Source: Lactobacillus pasteurii DSM 23907 = CRBIP 24.76 (GTDB taxonomy: Bacteria > Bacillota > Bacilli > Lactobacillales > Lactobacillaceae). Taken from it: 64,000 nucleotides of DNA. The position numbers and the translations under genes were made by a program. Positions 22,178 through 33,084 of the stretch are shown piece by piece. Location: contig NZ_CAKD01000020.1 of the NCBI RefSeq assembly GCF_000297025.1, forward strand, positions 62,001-126,000, written 5' to 3'. Under the pieces are notes generated by a model, which saw only the letters and a list, made by a program, of their open reading frames with translations, did no database searches and was not told the DNA's origin. How positions within the stretch are numbered: the stretch's first letter is position 1; each line of letters opens with the position of its first letter.

Positions 22178-22687
22178 ATGGCAAACCACAACGATTCTCG
22201 CAACAATCGCAAGAACAAGGACGATATCGAAGATCAATTAGTCGCTGTCAACCGTATTACTAAGGTTGTAAAAGGTGGACGTCGGATGAGATTTGCTGCC
22301 CTTGTTGTCGTTGGTGACAAGAAAGGCCGTGTAGGTTTCGGTACTGGTAAGGCTCAAGAAGTCCCAGAAGCAATCCGTAAGGCTGTTGAAGACGGTAAGA
22401 AGAACATGATCAGTGTAGCAACTGTAGGAACTACTATTCCTCACGAAGTAATTGGTCATTACGGTTCAGGTAACATTTTATTGAAGCCTGCCGAAGCTGG
22501 TTCAGGTGTTGCTGCTGGTGGTGCCGTTCGTATCGTTATGGATATGGCAGGTATCGCAGACGTTACTTCAAAGTCACTTGGTTCAAACACTCCAATCAAC
22601 GTAGTTCGTGCAACTATTGATGGTTTGAAGAAACTTAAGACTAGTGAAGAAGTAAGTAAACTTCGTCAAATCGAGAGCTTAGATTAG
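22178..22687 (+). CDS. rpsE: 30S ribosomal protein S5
   Basis: S5 works with S4 at the mRNA entrance and in decoding accuracy. The 169-residue protein has the S5 signature [21 protein letters not shown] and [15 protein letters not shown]. The spectinomycin loop looks normal. Confidence 0.97.
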   Translation: MANHNDSRNNRKNKDDIEDQLVAVNRITKVVKGGRRMRFAALVVVGDKKGRVGFGTGKAQEVPEAIRKAVEDGKKNMISVATVGTTIPHEVIGHYGSGNILLKPAEAGSGVAAGGAVRIVMDMAGIADVTSKSLGSNTPINVVRATIDGLKKLKTSEEVSKLRQIESLD

Positions 22688-22700
22688 GGAGATATTTAAA

Positions 22701-22886
22701 ATGACTGATTTAAAAGTTACTTTAATTAGAAGTGCTGCACACCGTCTACCTAACCAAAAGAAGATCGTTAAGGCTCTTGGTTTAGGCAGAGTTAACAGTA
22801 GTGCAGTTCTTCCAGACAACGCTGCTACTCGTGGCGCATTATTGAAGATTGCTCACTTGATCTCTGTTGAAGAGATTAATAAATAA
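22701..22886 (+). CDS. rpmD: 50S ribosomal protein L30
   Basis: L30 is a small 50S protein found in most Firmicutes. The 61 residues start [21 protein letters not shown] and fit the family in length and pattern. Confidence 0.96.
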   Translation: MTDLKVTLIRSAAHRLPNQKKIVKALGLGRVNSSAVLPDNAATRGALLKIAHLISVEEINK

Positions 22887-22909
22887 TTTTTGAGGAGGTG
22901 CTGAAGTAA

Positions 22910-23350
22910 ATGAAGCTTCATGAATTACATGCTGCTGAAGGATCACGTCGTTCAAGAAAACGTGTAGGTCGTGGTACCTCAAGTGGTTACGGTAAAACTT
23001 CTGGCCGTGGTCAAAAGGGTCAATTAGCTCGTCAAGGTGGCCACACTCGTTTGGGCTTTGAAGGTGGTCAAATGCCATTGTTCAGAACTATGCCAAAGCG
23101 TGGTTTTAAGAACATTAACCGTAAGGAATACTCCGTTGTAAACTTGAGCGATTTGAACAAGTTTGCTGATGGAAGCGAAGTAACAATCGAAAGCCTAAAG
23201 GAAAACGGCTTAATCAAGAAAGAATTATCAGGCGTAAAATTGCTTGCTAAAGGTGAATTGAAGGTTAAGTTAACTGTTAAGGTTAACAAGGTTTCCGCAG
23301 CTGCTAAGGAAGCAGTTGAAGCTGCTGGCGGAACTGTTGAGGTGATCTAA
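22910..23350 (+). CDS. rplO: 50S ribosomal protein L15
   Basis: L15 binds 23S rRNA domain II late in assembly. The 146-residue protein has the glycine- and arginine-rich N-terminal tail ([20 protein letters not shown]) and a compact C-terminal domain. Its stop overlaps the secY start by 1 nt, so membrane insertion capacity is coupled to ribosome synthesis. Confidence 0.97.
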   Translation: MKLHELHAAEGSRRSRKRVGRGTSSGYGKTSGRGQKGQLARQGGHTRLGFEGGQMPLFRTMPKRGFKNINRKEYSVVNLSDLNKFADGSEVTIESLKENGLIKKELSGVKLLAKGELKVKLTVKVNKVSAAAKEAVEAAGGTVEVI

Positions 23351-24645
23351 TGTTTTCAACCTTGAAGAACGCCTTTAAGGATAAAGAAATCAGAAATAAA
23401 ATCTGGTTTACACTCTTTATCCTTTTGCTTTATCGGATCGGTTCTAATATTACTGTTCCTGGTGTAAATGCAAAGGCGATCACTCAAGTTGCGCAAACTG
23501 GACTAGTCCCAATGCTGGATACAGTAACCGGTGGTGGACTTGATAATTATTCTATTTTCTCATTAGGTGTTTCTCCTTACATTACCGCACAAATCGTTAT
23601 TCAACTGCTACAGATGGATATCGTTCCAACTTTGGTTGAGTGGGGTAAGCAAGGTGAGGTTGGTCGGCGAAAGACTAATCAAGTTACTCGTTGGCTAACA
23701 TTGGTGATTGCTTTTGTTCAAAGTATCGGAATTACATTAGGTTTCAACGCTTTGACACAAATGGGATTGGTTAAGAACCAAACGCCACAAACTTATATTG
23801 AAATTGCCATTATCATGACTGGTGGAACAATGTTATTAAACTGGCTTGGTGATGAGATTACCGACAAAGGTTTAGGTAACGGAGTTTCGGTTATTATCTT
23901 TGCCGGAATAATCGCTCGTTTCCCAGCAGGAATGTGGCAAATTTATAATGAAGAAATTATCAATACCAGCGCAAGCGATCGTTGGCAAGGTATTTTGTTC
24001 TTCATTGCAGTGATAGTTGCGATTTTAATTGTTGTGCAACTTGTCACTTGGGTTGAGCAAGCTGATCGTCGCATACCTATTCAATACACTAGAAGAGCGA
24101 CAATTAGTGGTTCTGAAAGTTTTCTACCATTGAAAGTTAACGTATCAGGAGTTATCCCTGTTATCTTTGCCAGTTCATTCATTATTACACCGGCAACTAT
24201 TTTAATGGCCTTTCAGAGAACACAAGGTGACCAGCAATGGTATAAAGTGATGACTAACATCTTTAGTATGCAAACAACTCCTGGTGTTATCATTTACACT
24301 CTTTTAATTATTTTATTTACATTCTTCTACGCTTTCGTTCAGGTTAACCCAGAGAAGCTAGCAGAAAACTTACAAAAACAGGGTGCATACATTCCTAGCG
24401 TATGGCCAGGGAAAGATACTCAGGATTATGTTTCAAAACTATTAATTAGACTATCGACCGTAGGGTCTGTTTTCTTAGGTTTGGTTGCACTTTTACCACA
24501 GTTAGCAACTAACATCTGGGATCTTCCTAGTTCAATTGGATTAGGTGGAACTAGTTTGTTGATTGTTATTGGAGTTGTCTTGGAACTTTCTCGCCAAATC
24601 AACGGTTTGTTGATGAAGAGAGAATATGTAGGATTCATCAGATAG
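23350..24645 (+). CDS. secY: Protein translocase subunit SecY
   Basis: SecY is the channel of the Sec translocon in the cytoplasmic membrane. The 431-residue protein has ten hydrophobic segments. It has the plug/TM2 signature near [22 protein letters not shown] and the cytosolic loop [10 protein letters not shown]. The ATG overlaps the rplO stop (ATGTT after GGTGATCTA). Its partner SecE is encoded at 47.3 kb in this window. Confidence 0.97.
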   Translation: MFSTLKNAFKDKEIRNKIWFTLFILLLYRIGSNITVPGVNAKAITQVAQTGLVPMLDTVTGGGLDNYSIFSLGVSPYITAQIVIQLLQMDIVPTLVEWGKQGEVGRRKTNQVTRWLTLVIAFVQSIGITLGFNALTQMGLVKNQTPQTYIEIAIIMTGGTMLLNWLGDEITDKGLGNGVSVIIFAGIIARFPAGMWQIYNEEIINTSASDRWQGILFFIAVIVAILIVVQLVTWVEQADRRIPIQYTRRATISGSESFLPLKVNVSGVIPVIFASSFIITPATILMAFQRTQGDQQWYKVMTNIFSMQTTPGVIIYTLLIILFTFFYAFVQVNPEKLAENLQKQGAYIPSVWPGKDTQDYVSKLLIRLSTVGSVFLGLVALLPQLATNIWDLPSSIGLGGTSLLIVIGVVLELSRQINGLLMKREYVGFIR

Positions 24646-24653
24646 GAACGAAT

Positions 24654-25310
24654 ATGATTAACTTAATTCTTTTAGGTTTGCCGGGTGCGGGCAAAGGAAC
24701 AGCATCAGAAAAAATTGTTGATAAATATCACCTAACTCATATTTCAACTGGGGATATGTTTAGGGAAGCTATGGCTAACCAAACTAAGGTTGGTCTTGAA
24801 GCTAAGAGTTATATCGATAAGGGTAACTTGGTACCAGACGAAGTTACTGCTAAGTTAGTTGAGGAACGTTTATCTCAACCTGATATTAAAGAAGGTTTTA
24901 TTTTAGACGGATTTCCTAGAACTACTAACCAAGCAGAATTGTTGGATGGTATTACTGAACGCTTGAATAAACCTTTGACTAGCGTAATTTCTCTTGAAGT
25001 TGCAGAAGAAACATTAGTTGAACGTTTATCAGCCCGCTTCATGTGTAAAGATTGTGGCGCTACTTACAACAAGTTAACCAAGAAGCCTAAGGTTGAAGGT
25101 ACTTGTGATCGTTGTGGTGGACATGATTTCTATCAACGTGAAGATGACAAGCCAGAAGTAGTTAAGAATCGTCTTGAAGTTAATGAAAAGATGAATGCAC
25201 CTTTGAAAGACTTTTACGAAAAGAAAGGTTTGTTAACTGTAATTAATGGTGAACAAACTCCGGAAAAAGTTTTTGAGGATGTTGATGCGGTTTTAAGTAA
25301 GAACAAGTAG
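24654..25310 (+). CDS. adk: Adenylate kinase
   Basis: Adenylate kinase catalyses ATP + AMP to 2 ADP in the cytoplasm. The 218-residue protein has the P-loop GLPGAGKGT at 8-16 and [10 protein letters not shown] long LID is held by a zinc site with Cys131, Cys134, Cys151 and Cys154, the Gram-positive type. It follows secY by 8 nt, as in Bacillus and lactobacilli. Confidence 0.97.
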   Translation: MINLILLGLPGAGKGTASEKIVDKYHLTHISTGDMFREAMANQTKVGLEAKSYIDKGNLVPDEVTAKLVEERLSQPDIKEGFILDGFPRTTNQAELLDGITERLNKPLTSVISLEVAEETLVERLSARFMCKDCGATYNKLTKKPKVEGTCDRCGGHDFYQREDDKPEVVKNRLEVNEKMNAPLKDFYEKKGLLTVINGEQTPEKVFEDVDAVLSKNK

Positions 25311-25317
25311 ATCATTC

Positions 25318-25345
25318 TTGTATATTTATTTTTCCGTGTTATAAT
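25318..25345 (+). promoter_or_regulatory. Internal promoter before infA
   Basis: An extended -10 element TGTTATAAT (TATAAT at 25340-25345) follows TTGTAT (25318-25323) with a 16-bp spacer. It probably gives the infA-rpmJ-rpsM-rpsK-rpoA-rplQ segment its own transcript. Confidence 0.7.
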
Positions 25346-25381
25346 TTCAAAGTATGACTGTTTAATTGCGGAGGAACAACT

Positions 25382-25603
25382 TTGGCAAAAGATGATGTCA
25401 TTGAAGTAGAAGGTAAGGTAGTTGATACCTTACCTAATGCTATGTTTAAAGTTGAATTGGAGAATGGAGCAACTATTTTAGCTCATGTATCTGGTAAGAT
25501 TAGAATGCACTACATTCGTATCCTTCCAGGTGATCGTGTAACAGTGGAACTTTCTCCATATGATTTAACTAAAGGTAGAATTACGTATCGTTTTATTAAG
25601 TAA
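25382..25603 (+). CDS. infA: Translation initiation factor IF-1
   Basis: IF-1 is an S1/OB-fold protein that blocks the A site during initiation. The product has 73 residues with the usual pattern [21 protein letters not shown]. The start is TTG behind GCGGAGGAAC, with no ATG available. Confidence 0.97.
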   Translation: MAKDDVIEVEGKVVDTLPNAMFKVELENGATILAHVSGKIRMHYIRILPGDRVTVELSPYDLTKGRITYRFIK

Positions 25604-25617
25604 TAACGGAGGGAAAC

Positions 25618-25734
25618 ATGAAGGTTAGACCATCTGTTAAACCAATGTGTGAACATTGTAAAGTTATCAAGAGACATGGCCGTGTTATGGTTATTTGCCC
25701 TGCAAATCCTAAGCACAAGCAACGTCAAGGTTAA
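25618..25734 (+). CDS. rpmJ: 50S ribosomal protein L36
   Basis: This 38-residue protein, [18 protein letters not shown] onward, has the zinc ligands Cys11, Cys14, Cys27 and His33 of the zinc-binding L36 type. ACGGAGGG sits 5-6 nt before the ATG. It lies between infA and rpsM, its standard place. Confidence 0.96.
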   Translation: MKVRPSVKPMCEHCKVIKRHGRVMVICPANPKHKQRQG

Positions 25735-25757
25735 TAAAGAAATAGGAGGTGCAATAA

Positions 25758-26108
25758 ATGGCACGTATTGCTGGTGTTGACTTACCAAGAGATAAGCGAG
25801 TTGTTGTCGCTTTAACATATATTTATGGTATCGGTGAACCAACTGCTAAGAAAATTTGTGAAGCTGCAGGTGTTTCCGAAGATATTCGTTCAAGAGATTT
25901 AACTCCTGAAGATCAAGAAAAGCTTCGTGCAGAAGTTGATAAGTACCGTGTTGAAGGTGATTTGCGTCGTCAAATCAGCATGAACATTAAGCGTTTAGTT
26001 GATATTGGTTCATACCGTGGTATTCGTCACCGTCGTGGACTTCCAGTTCGCGGTCAAAATACTAAGAATAACGCTCGTACCCGTAAGGGTTCTAAGAGAA
26101 GTCGTTAA
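25758..26108 (+). CDS. rpsM: 30S ribosomal protein S13
   Basis: S13 contacts the P-site tRNA and forms head bridges to the 50S subunit. The 116-residue protein starts [19 protein letters not shown] and ends in the basic tail [12 protein letters not shown]. Confidence 0.97.
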   Translation: MARIAGVDLPRDKRVVVALTYIYGIGEPTAKKICEAAGVSEDIRSRDLTPEDQEKLRAEVDKYRVEGDLRRQISMNIKRLVDIGSYRGIRHRRGLPVRGQNTKNNARTRKGSKRSR

Positions 26109-26131
26109 TTGATTTTTAAGGAGGTTTATTG

Positions 26132-26515
26132 ATGCCTAAAACAGCACGCAAGCGTCGTGTGAAGAAGCATGTCGAAAGTGGCGTTGCTCACATTCACTCT
26201 ACGTTTAATAACACTTTAGTCATGATTACTGACGTTCAAGGTAACGCAGTTGCTTGGTCTTCAGCTGGTGCATTGGGCTTTAAGGGTAGCCGTAAGTCTA
26301 CTCCATTTGCAGCTCAAATGGCTGCAGAAGCTGCAGCTAAGAGTGCTATGGACCAAGGTATGAAGCATGTAGAAGTTTCTGTTAAGGGTCCTGGTGCTGG
26401 TCGTGAATCTGCAATTAGATCACTTCAAGCAACTGGTCTTGAAATTACTGCAATTCGTGACGTTACTCCAGTTCCCCACAATGGTTCTAGACCACCAAAA
26501 CGTCGTCGTGTTTAA
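26132..26515 (+). CDS. rpsK: 30S ribosomal protein S11
   Basis: S11 forms part of the platform near the E site. The 127-residue protein begins [17 protein letters not shown] and has the signature [19 protein letters not shown] at its end. Start ATG 26132 is chosen because AAGGAGG (26119-26125) is correctly spaced. A TTG one codon earlier was rejected. Confidence 0.96.
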   Translation: MPKTARKRRVKKHVESGVAHIHSTFNNTLVMITDVQGNAVAWSSAGALGFKGSRKSTPFAAQMAAEAAAKSAMDQGMKHVEVSVKGPGAGRESAIRSLQATGLEITAIRDVTPVPHNGSRPPKRRRV

Positions 26516-26560
26516 TTTTGTCCTTAATGTGGGACGTAACGTTTTGAAAGGGGCCTAGTA

Positions 26561-27499
26561 ATGATTGAATTTGAAAAACCAAATATTACCGTTGTTGAAC
26601 AAGAAGATTCTTACGGTAAATTTGTTGTAGAGCCACTAGAACGAGGCTTTGGTACAACTTTAGGTAACTCTCTACGTAGAGTATTACTTACATCTATTCC
26701 TGGTACTGGACTTGTTTACGTTCAAATCGATGGCGTTTTACACGAGTTCTCAACAGTTCCTGGTGTTCGTGAAGATGTAACCAAGATTATTCTTAACTTA
26801 AAGAAACTTGAATTGAAGTCTCTTTCAGATGAACAAAAGGTTATTGAATTGGACGTCGAAGGACCAGCTACAGTAACTGCTGATGATCTTAAGGTCGATT
26901 CAGATGTTCAAGTCTTAAATCCAGATCAATATATTTGTACCATTGCTGAAGGTGGACACTTGCACATGCAAATCGCCGTGAAGAATGGTCGCGGTTATGT
27001 TGCTGCAAGTGACAATAAGAGTGATGACATGCCAATTGGTGTTATTCCAGTTGATTCTCTATTCTCACCAATCAAGAAGGTTAACTACCAAGTTGAATCT
27101 ACTCGTGTTGGTAAGAGAGATGATTTTGACAAGCTCACTTTTGAGATTTGGACAGACGGTTCAATCAAGCCTAATGACGCCCTTAGCTTCGCTGCTAAAA
27201 TCTTGGTAGAACACTTCAAGGTCTTTGAATCTGCTGATGCAAATGCTAAGTTCAGCGAAGTAATGGTGGAAAAGGAAGACGACAAGAAAGAAAAGAGACT
27301 CGAGATGACTATCGAAGAGTTAGATCTTTCAGTTCGTTCATACAACTGCCTTAAGCGTGCAGGAATTAATACTCTTCAAGAATTGACTGATAAGTCAGAA
27401 GCAGATATGATGCGTGTACGCAATTTAGGGCGTAAATCATTGGAAGAAGTTAAAAATAAATTGTCAGATTTGGGTCTTTCACTTCGTCAAGAAGACTAA
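26561..27499 (+). CDS. rpoA: DNA-directed RNA polymerase alpha subunit
   Basis: The alpha dimer scaffolds polymerase assembly, and its C-terminal domain touches UP elements and activators. The 312-residue protein has the N-terminal dimer domain ([19 protein letters not shown]). A charged linker (KEDDKKEK) and an alpha-CTD with [18 protein letters not shown] follow. Confidence 0.97.
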   Translation: MIEFEKPNITVVEQEDSYGKFVVEPLERGFGTTLGNSLRRVLLTSIPGTGLVYVQIDGVLHEFSTVPGVREDVTKIILNLKKLELKSLSDEQKVIELDVEGPATVTADDLKVDSDVQVLNPDQYICTIAEGGHLHMQIAVKNGRGYVAASDNKSDDMPIGVIPVDSLFSPIKKVNYQVESTRVGKRDDFDKLTFEIWTDGSIKPNDALSFAAKILVEHFKVFESADANAKFSEVMVEKEDDKKEKRLEMTIEELDLSVRSYNCLKRAGINTLQELTDKSEADMMRVRNLGRKSLEEVKNKLSDLGLSLRQED

Positions 27500-27529
27500 T
27501 CCAAAGAGACAAATAAAGGAGGCAAACTC

Positions 27530-27913
27530 ATGGCATACCGTAAATTAGGTCGCGATAGTGCACATAGAAAAGCAATGCTTAGAGAAATGACTACCCAATT
27601 AATCATTAACGAACGCATTGTTACTACAGAAACTCGTGCAAAGGAAATCCGCAAAACTACTGAAAAGATGATCACTTTAGGTAAGCGCGGTGACTTGGCT
27701 GCTAGAAGACAAGCTGCTCGTTTTGTACGTAACGAAATTGCTGATGTTCGCGAAGAAGGCGAATCAGTTGTTGTTAAGTCAGCATTGCAAAAGCTTTTCA
27801 GTGACATTGCTCCTCGTTACAAGGACCGTAATGGTGGCTACACTAGAATTATGAAGTTAGCTACTGCACGTAAGGGTGACGGTGCTCCTATGGTAATTAT
27901 TGAATTAGTATAA
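27530..27913 (+). CDS. rplQ: 50S ribosomal protein L17
   Basis: L17 lies near the tunnel exit on the solvent face. The 127-residue protein starts [20 protein letters not shown], the family signature, and has the usual Firmicute length. It ends the cluster and is followed by a structured element. Confidence 0.97.
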   Translation: MAYRKLGRDSAHRKAMLREMTTQLIINERIVTTETRAKEIRKTTEKMITLGKRGDLAARRQAARFVRNEIADVREEGESVVVKSALQKLFSDIAPRYKDRNGGYTRIMKLATARKGDGAPMVIIELV

Positions 27914-27943
27914 TTCAAGCCATAACTTAATAGCTATTAAGAA

Positions 27944-28041
27944 TTATCCATGAAAGTGAGAATAAGCGTGATGATGATGGCGAAAGCTTAGTCTAGCTTA
28001 GATGTGTTTTATCTCATCCCTCTTCATGGATGATTTTTTTT
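27944..28041 (+). ncRNA. Structured 3' element after rplQ, candidate L17 downstream element
   Basis: ATCCATGAA (27946-27954) and TTCATGGAT (28023-28031) form a perfect 9-bp outer stem closed over about 68 nt and followed by eight T. Inside are GAGA/TCTC arms and an AAGC/GCTT hairpin with repeated AGCTTAG. A motif called the L17 downstream element is known after rplQ in Lactobacillales; place, size and layout fit. It probably also acts as the terminator of the cluster. Confidence 0.7.
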
Positions 28042-28092
28042 ATGCAATTTTTTTGATAGAATAGGGAATAAAGTTTATGAGGTGGTGAAAGC

Positions 28093-28944
28093 ATGGAAAA
28101 AAAGAAAATTATTTCCTTTAAAAACGTATCTCTTACATATCCAGAAACCAAAAAGCCAGCGGTTGACAATGTTAGCTTCGATATTGCTGAAGGTTCATGG
28201 ACAGCAATTATTGGACACAATGGTAGTGGAAAATCGACTATTACCAGACTAATTAATGGCTTATTGGTGCCAGATAATAACCCTGATACAAGCATAATTG
28301 TTGACGGAATTACATTGACCGATGATACAATTTGGGATGTTCGCGATCGAGTAGGAATAGTTTTTCAAAATCCTGATAACCAATTTGTTGGTGCGACTGT
28401 TGCAGATGATGTTGCTTTCGGCTTAGAAAATCGTGGCATTCCAAGATCAGAGATGCTAGATATTGTTGAAGAATCAGTTAGAAAAGTTGGTATGGCAAGT
28501 TATATGAATGCCGAGCCTGCTAATTTATCCGGTGGTCAAAAACAACGTGTGGCGATTGCAGGAATTTTAGCCGTTAAGCCAAAAATAATTATTTTGGATG
28601 AAGCCACCTCAATGCTGGATCCCAATGGTCGTGATTCAATCTTAAGCCTAGTGCGCGAAATGAAAGCCGAAAATAATTTAACGGTTATTTCAATTACTCA
28701 CGATATTGATGAGGCTGATGAGGCTGATGATGTAATTGTTTTGGATGATGGTGTGATTATCGACCAAGGTAGTCCGGAGAAGATTTTCAATCAACCAGAA
28801 ATGATTGAAAGAATAGGATTGGAAGAACCATTTATTTTTAAATTAAAGCAAAAGTTAATTGAGGCAGGAATAGAAATTCCAGACTCAGTTAATAAGCAGG
28901 AAGAGTTACTGGAAGTCTTATGGCAATTGAATTCAAACATGTAA
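28093..28944 (+). CDS. ecfA1: Energy-coupling factor transporter ATPase EcfA1
   Basis: This is one of two ATPases that power the group II ECF transporters for vitamins (riboflavin, folate, thiamine and others). The 283-residue protein has Walker [10 protein letters not shown] at 41-49, Q-loop FQNPDNQ, signature LSGGQKQR and Walker [13 protein letters not shown]. Its 3' end overlaps ecfA2 by 25 nt. Substrate-specific S components are encoded elsewhere. Confidence 0.95.
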   Translation: MEKKKIISFKNVSLTYPETKKPAVDNVSFDIAEGSWTAIIGHNGSGKSTITRLINGLLVPDNNPDTSIIVDGITLTDDTIWDVRDRVGIVFQNPDNQFVGATVADDVAFGLENRGIPRSEMLDIVEESVRKVGMASYMNAEPANLSGGQKQRVAIAGILAVKPKIIILDEATSMLDPNGRDSILSLVREMKAENNLTVISITHDIDEADEADDVIVLDDGVIIDQGSPEKIFNQPEMIERIGLEEPFIFKLKQKLIEAGIEIPDSVNKQEELLEVLWQLNSNM

Positions 28945-29765
28945 ATTATATTTATTCACCAGGTTCACCGCTTGAGAAAAAGGGTCTGGATGATATTTCA
29001 TTTAAACTAGAAGAGAATAAATTTATTACCCTAGTTGGACATACGGGTAGTGGCAAGTCTACTTTAATGCAGCATTTCAATGCTCTGTTGAAGCCAACTA
29101 GTGGGGAAATTGACATCGCTGGCATGACAATTGATTCCCATAGCAATAACCGTCAGTTAAAGGAATTGCGCCGCCATGTAAGTATTGTTTTTCAATTTCC
29201 TGAATCACAATTATTTGAAAATACTGTTTTGGATGATATAGCATTTGGACCAAAAAACTTTGGCTATTCAGAAAAAGAAGCCTTGGATTTGGCCGAGGAA
29301 TGGTTGATCAAAGTTGGTCTAGATCCAGAGGTGGGCAAAAAGTCGCCATTTGATTTATCAGGTGGTCAAATGAGACGAGTAGCTATTGCTGGTGTATTAG
29401 CTTATCAACCGGATATACTCTGTTTGGATGAACCAGCAGCTGGCTTAGATCCCAATGCCAAAAAACAAATGATGCAGCTATTTTCTGATTATCAAAAAGC
29501 AGGCCATACTGTAATATTAGTCACTCACAACATGAATGATGTGGCAGATTATGCAGATGATGTTTTGGTATTGGAACAAGGCAAGTTAGTCAAGCAGGCC
29601 ACACCAAGAGAGCTATTTTCTGATCCTCAGTGGCTTAAGGATCATTATTTGGATATGCCAACAGCTGGTCAATTTGCAATGCAGCTTAAAAATTACAAGT
29701 TCGGAGAAAATCCATTGAGCTTAGATGAATTGGTTGCTGGTATCAGAAAAAATCTAAAGAGGTGA
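28920..29765 (+). CDS. ecfA2: Energy-coupling factor transporter ATPase EcfA2
   Basis: This is the second ATPase of the ECF module. The 281-residue protein has Walker [10 protein letters not shown] at 40-48, signature LSGGQMRR (the K/Q-to-M form common in EcfA2) and Walker [13 protein letters not shown]. The start ATG lies inside ecfA1, with GGAAG 4-5 nt upstream, which indicates coupled translation of the heterodimer. Confidence 0.95.
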   Translation: MAIEFKHVNYIYSPGSPLEKKGLDDISFKLEENKFITLVGHTGSGKSTLMQHFNALLKPTSGEIDIAGMTIDSHSNNRQLKELRRHVSIVFQFPESQLFENTVLDDIAFGPKNFGYSEKEALDLAEEWLIKVGLDPEVGKKSPFDLSGGQMRRVAIAGVLAYQPDILCLDEPAAGLDPNAKKQMMQLFSDYQKAGHTVILVTHNMNDVADYADDVLVLEQGKLVKQATPRELFSDPQWLKDHYLDMPTAGQFAMQLKNYKFGENPLSLDELVAGIRKNLKR

Positions 29766-29769
29766 GTTT

Positions 29770-30567
29770 GTGAGTAAAATAATTATTGGTCGATATATAC
29801 CTGGGGACTCGATTATTTACAAGATGGATCCGCGGGGTAAATTGCTGGCGACAATCTTATTTATCTTTTTTATTTTTCTGGCTAATAACTGGCTGACCTA
29901 TACAATTACTGTCGCCTTCTCACTTGTGGCTATTTTAGCAACAAAATTAAAAGCCAAAGTTCTATGGGATGGCGTTAAGCCGTTGATTTGGCTGATCTTT
30001 TTCACATCTTTGTTGCAGTTGTTTTTTACAACAGGTGGAAAAACATACTGGAGCTGGACAATTTTTACAATTTCTAGCTATGGACTAACCAATGCGACTT
30101 ACGTATTTATCAGATTTACCTTGATTATTTTAATTTCGACAGTAATGACGGTAACTACAATGCCACTAGAAATTGCCGATGCGATGGAGTGGCTATTAAC
30201 GCCTCTGAAGCTATTTAAAGTTCCAGTAGATAAGATTGCCTTGGTTATGTCAATTGCCCTGAGATTTGTTCCTACGCTCTTTGATGAGGTTTTAAAAATT
30301 ATGAACGCGCAAAGATCTCGTGGTGCAGACTTTAATAGCGGTGGCTTGATCAAGCGGGCAAAGGCGATTGCTCCGCTTTTGGTGCCATTATTCATCAGTT
30401 CATTGCAGACAGCGATAGACCTTTCAACTGCGATGGAATCACGCGGCTATCGTGGCAGTGAAGGCAGAAGCAGATATCGTGTTTTAAAATGGTCAAAATA
30501 TGATTTGGCCAATTTGTTTTTCTTTGTAATATTAGTAGCATTATTATTGATATTTAGGACTCATTAA
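29770..30567 (+). CDS. ecfT: Energy-coupling factor transporter transmembrane protein EcfT
   Basis: EcfT is the membrane scaffold that couples the ATPases to exchangeable S components. The 265 residues contain about five to six hydrophobic segments. Two coupling-helix motifs (AQRSRGADF and AMESRGYRG) insert into the ATPases. The start is GTG, 4 nt after ecfA2; the end overlaps truA by 1 nt. Confidence 0.94.
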   Translation: MSKIIIGRYIPGDSIIYKMDPRGKLLATILFIFFIFLANNWLTYTITVAFSLVAILATKLKAKVLWDGVKPLIWLIFFTSLLQLFFTTGGKTYWSWTIFTISSYGLTNATYVFIRFTLIILISTVMTVTTMPLEIADAMEWLLTPLKLFKVPVDKIALVMSIALRFVPTLFDEVLKIMNAQRSRGADFNSGGLIKRAKAIAPLLVPLFISSLQTAIDLSTAMESRGYRGSEGRSRYRVLKWSKYDLANLFFFVILVALLLIFRTH

Positions 30568-31355
30568 TGACAATTAGATACAAAATGAAGTTGGCTTATG
30601 ATGGCCACTTATTTCATGGCTTTCAGATTCAGCCAGACCAAAGAACTATCCAAGGTACTATTGAAAATGCCTTGAAAAAAATGACTAAAGGTCAACGAAT
30701 CATTGTAGAAGGATCAGGTAGAACTGATGCTGGAGTGCATGCCTTAGAGCAGGTTATCCACTTTGACTATCCTGGAAAAGAAATCCCAGCTGATCATATG
30801 ATCATGGCGATGAATTCGATGATGCCAACAGATATCATTTTTAAAGACTGCGAAATTGTTACCGAAGATTTTCATGCTCGCTATAGCATCAAGGGCAAAT
30901 GGTACAGATACCGAGTTAGCTTGGATCATTTTGTGAATCCATTCAAGCGCTATTATACTGGCCACTTTGCTTATCCGGTTGATGTGGAAAAAATGCAAAC
31001 AGCAGCTAAGGATCTTTTGGGAACACATGATTTTACTAGCTTTGCTGCTAGTGGCGGACAAATAATAGATAAAGTAAGAACGATGTATTATGTCAACGTT
31101 GAAAAAAATGAAGCGGAAAACGAAATAATTTTCGACTTTATTTGTTCGGGTTTTTTGTACAACATGGTTCGAATTATGGTAGCTACACTATTAGAAATCG
31201 GTAATGGCCGCAGACCTGTTCATGACTTAACTCGAGTAATTGAGGCTAAGGATAGACAAGAAGTTAGAATGACTGCAGAAGGCAGCGGACTATATTTATA
31301 TCATGTCTTCTACGATGAAATTCCGGAAAAATATCGTCTCGATAAACATTTATAA
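30567..31355 (+). CDS. truA: tRNA pseudouridine(38-40) synthase TruA
   Basis: TruA makes pseudouridine at positions 38-40 of the tRNA anticodon stem. The 262-residue protein has the catalytic aspartate, Asp54, in [15 protein letters not shown], and the C-terminal [16 protein letters not shown] segment. The start ATG overlaps the ecfT stop. Confidence 0.95.
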   Translation: MTIRYKMKLAYDGHLFHGFQIQPDQRTIQGTIENALKKMTKGQRIIVEGSGRTDAGVHALEQVIHFDYPGKEIPADHMIMAMNSMMPTDIIFKDCEIVTEDFHARYSIKGKWYRYRVSLDHFVNPFKRYYTGHFAYPVDVEKMQTAAKDLLGTHDFTSFAASGGQIIDKVRTMYYVNVEKNEAENEIIFDFICSGFLYNMVRIMVATLLEIGNGRRPVHDLTRVIEAKDRQEVRMTAEGSGLYLYHVFYDEIPEKYRLDKHL

Positions 31356-31384
31356 TTGACTTTTTGTCAAAAAGGACGTACTCT
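31356..31384 (+). promoter_or_regulatory. Promoter of rplM-rpsI
   Basis: TTGACT (31356-31361) and TACTCT (31379-31384) are 17 bp apart. The -10 hexamer is also one arm of a TACTCT/AGAGTA inverted repeat. Confidence 0.65.
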
Positions 31385-31389
31385 AGTAG

Positions 31390-31460
31390 AGTATGTTTGT
31401 CCACGATAGGCCCCGGAAACTTATTGTTTTCAAACTGCAAAATAACGGAGGAATTTTAAA
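31390..31460 (+). promoter_or_regulatory. rplM leader, candidate L13 leader
   Basis: The 5' UTR before rplM is about 70 nt and contains a GC-rich core (GGCCCCGGAAAC) unusual for the local composition. L13 leaders are known upstream of rplM in Firmicutes. The assignment is by position and was not modelled. Confidence 0.45.
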
Positions 31461-31904
31461 TTGCGTACTACACCATTAGCTAAATCTAGTGAAATTGAAC
31501 GTAAGTGGTATGTTATCGATGCAACTGACGTATCTTTAGGTCGTCTTTCTGCAGCCGTAGCCACTATTTTAAGAGGTAAGAACAAGCCTCAATACACACC
31601 AAATGTTGACACTGGCGACAATGTTATTATTATTAATGCATCAAAGCTTAAGTTAACTGGTAAGAAGGCTACTGACAAGATTTACTACCATCACTCTGAT
31701 TACCGTGGTGGCTTGAAGGCCATCTCAGCTGGTGAATTACTTGCTAATAACCCAGTTAGATTAGTTGAATTGTCAGTTAAGGGTATGCTTCCAAAGAACA
31801 CTCTTGGTCACCAAGAATTCTTAAAGATGCATGTTTACGCTGGTGCTGAACACAAGCACGAAGCTCAAAAGCCTGTAGAATTAGACATTAACAAATTAAT
31901 CTAG
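31461..31904 (+). CDS. rplM: 50S ribosomal protein L13
   Basis: L13 is an early assembly protein of the 50S subunit. The 147-residue product has [15 protein letters not shown] near the N-terminus and the signature [23 protein letters not shown]. The start is TTG behind ACGGAGG. Confidence 0.97.
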   Translation: MRTTPLAKSSEIERKWYVIDATDVSLGRLSAAVATILRGKNKPQYTPNVDTGDNVIIINASKLKLTGKKATDKIYYHHSDYRGGLKAISAGELLANNPVRLVELSVKGMLPKNTLGHQEFLKMHVYAGAEHKHEAQKPVELDINKLI

Positions 31905-31916
31905 GAGGTTACATAG

Positions 31917-32312
31917 ATGGCACAACAAGCTGCATACATTGGTACTGGTCGCCGTAAGAATTCAGTTGCGCGTGTTCGCTTAGTACCTGGTAACGGTAAG
32001 ATCACTGTTAACGGAAAAGATGTTGATGAATACATCCCATTCCCTAACTTAGTTAAGGACTTGAAGCAACCATTGACTTTGACTGAAACTGACGGTCAAT
32101 ACGATGTGAACGTAAACGTAAATGGTGGTGGTTTCTCAGGTCAAGCTGGAGCTATCCGTCATGGTATCGCTCGTGCACTTCTTGATGTTGACCCAGATTT
32201 CCGTGGCCCATTGAAGAAGGCTGGTTTCTTGACTCGTGATCCAAGAATGAAGGAAAGAAAGAAGCCAGGTTTGAAGAAGGCCCGCAAGGCTTCACAATTC
32301 TCAAAGCGTTAA
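31917..32312 (+). CDS. rpsI: 30S ribosomal protein S9
   Basis: S9 reaches the P-site tRNA with its C-terminal tail. The 131-residue protein contains [20 protein letters not shown] and ends ...[12 protein letters not shown], with the invariant final Lys-Arg. TAGGAGG precedes the ATG, 12 nt after rplM. Confidence 0.97.
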   Translation: MAQQAAYIGTGRRKNSVARVRLVPGNGKITVNGKDVDEYIPFPNLVKDLKQPLTLTETDGQYDVNVNVNGGGFSGQAGAIRHGIARALLDVDPDFRGPLKKAGFLTRDPRMKERKKPGLKKARKASQFSKR

Positions 32313-32354
32313 TATTTACAACAACTGTTGTTTATCAACGTTTTGCTTATATCA

Positions 32355-32387
32355 AAAAAGCATCCGCATTGCGGATGCTTTTTCTTT
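32355..32387. terminator. Bidirectional terminator after rpsI
   Basis: AAAAAGCATCCGCA and TGCGGATGCTTTTT form a 14-bp perfect stem. The A-run and T-run suit both rpsI and the convergent gene. Confidence 0.9.
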
Positions 32388-32399
32388 AGCTAAAATTTG

Positions 32400-32978
32400 T
32401 TACTTAGCAATCTTTTCAGCTAAATAATCATAGAGCATAGCTTTTTTCAATTCGCTTGTATCAACACCGACTGCTTCAGCAATTTCATAGGCAAAAGCCC
32501 AAGCAGTAGCAGGTCCACGACTAGTGATGATTTTTCTTTGTGGATCAACTACAGTTATCTCGTCATGGTAAATTCCTGTCGGAGCTTCAGCTTTGGTAGT
32601 TTGGTCAATTCCAGGATAGCTTGTATAATTACTATCAGCTAAAAGTCCAAATCTTGCAAGTGCAATTGGAGCTGCACACATAGCAGCATTCCACTTGCTT
32701 TCTTCATTTCTTTGAACCATCAGCTTTTTGAGTTGCTCGCTATCACGAAGGTTTTCAGCTCCGACGCTACCACCTGGCAAAGCGACTAAATCATAGTCTG
32801 CTAAGGAGTCATCTAAAACCTTGTCACAAGTGAGTTTAATTTGGTGAGCTCCCATAATCGTCAACTTATCAAGTCCGACCATGTCGGTTTTGATATTTAA
32901 TCTTCTTAATACATCGACAATGCTCAAGCCTTCGACTTCTTCACAACCATCAGCAAAAACAACAGCAACTGTTGGCAT
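32400..32978 (-). CDS. DJ-1/PfpI family protein (YajL/ThiJ-like)
   Basis: This is a class I glutamine amidotransferase-fold protein of the DJ-1 branch; members act in oxidative or carbonyl stress, with variable claims of deglycase or chaperone activity. From MPTVAVVFADGCEEVEG the protein has 192 residues. The conserved glutamate is Glu16 and the nucleophile Cys101 sits in the elbow AAMCAAP. A longer reading from ATG 33008 adds ten residues outside the family pattern, and neither start has a strong SD. Single gene, convergent with rpsI. Confidence 0.85.
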   Translation of the reverse strand: MPTVAVVFADGCEEVEGLSIVDVLRRLNIKTDMVGLDKLTIMGAHQIKLTCDKVLDDSLADYDLVALPGGSVGAENLRDSEQLKKLMVQRNEESKWNAAMCAAPIALARFGLLADSNYTSYPGIDQTTKAEAPTGIYHDEITVVDPQRKIITSRGPATAWAFAYEIAEAVGVDTSELKKAMLYDYLAEKIAK

Positions 32979-33084
32979 AATAAAATCTGCTATATAAAAT
33001 GTGAACAAATGTAATTTTATGCTTTATTTGATTACATTCGAGAAAGAAATATATTTTCCTTTCTATATTTTACTTACTACCGTC

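Noticed and set aside
32979-33008. Ten-residue N-terminal extension of the DJ-1 protein
   Set aside because: The extra residues precede the conserved first beta strand and no better SD supports them.
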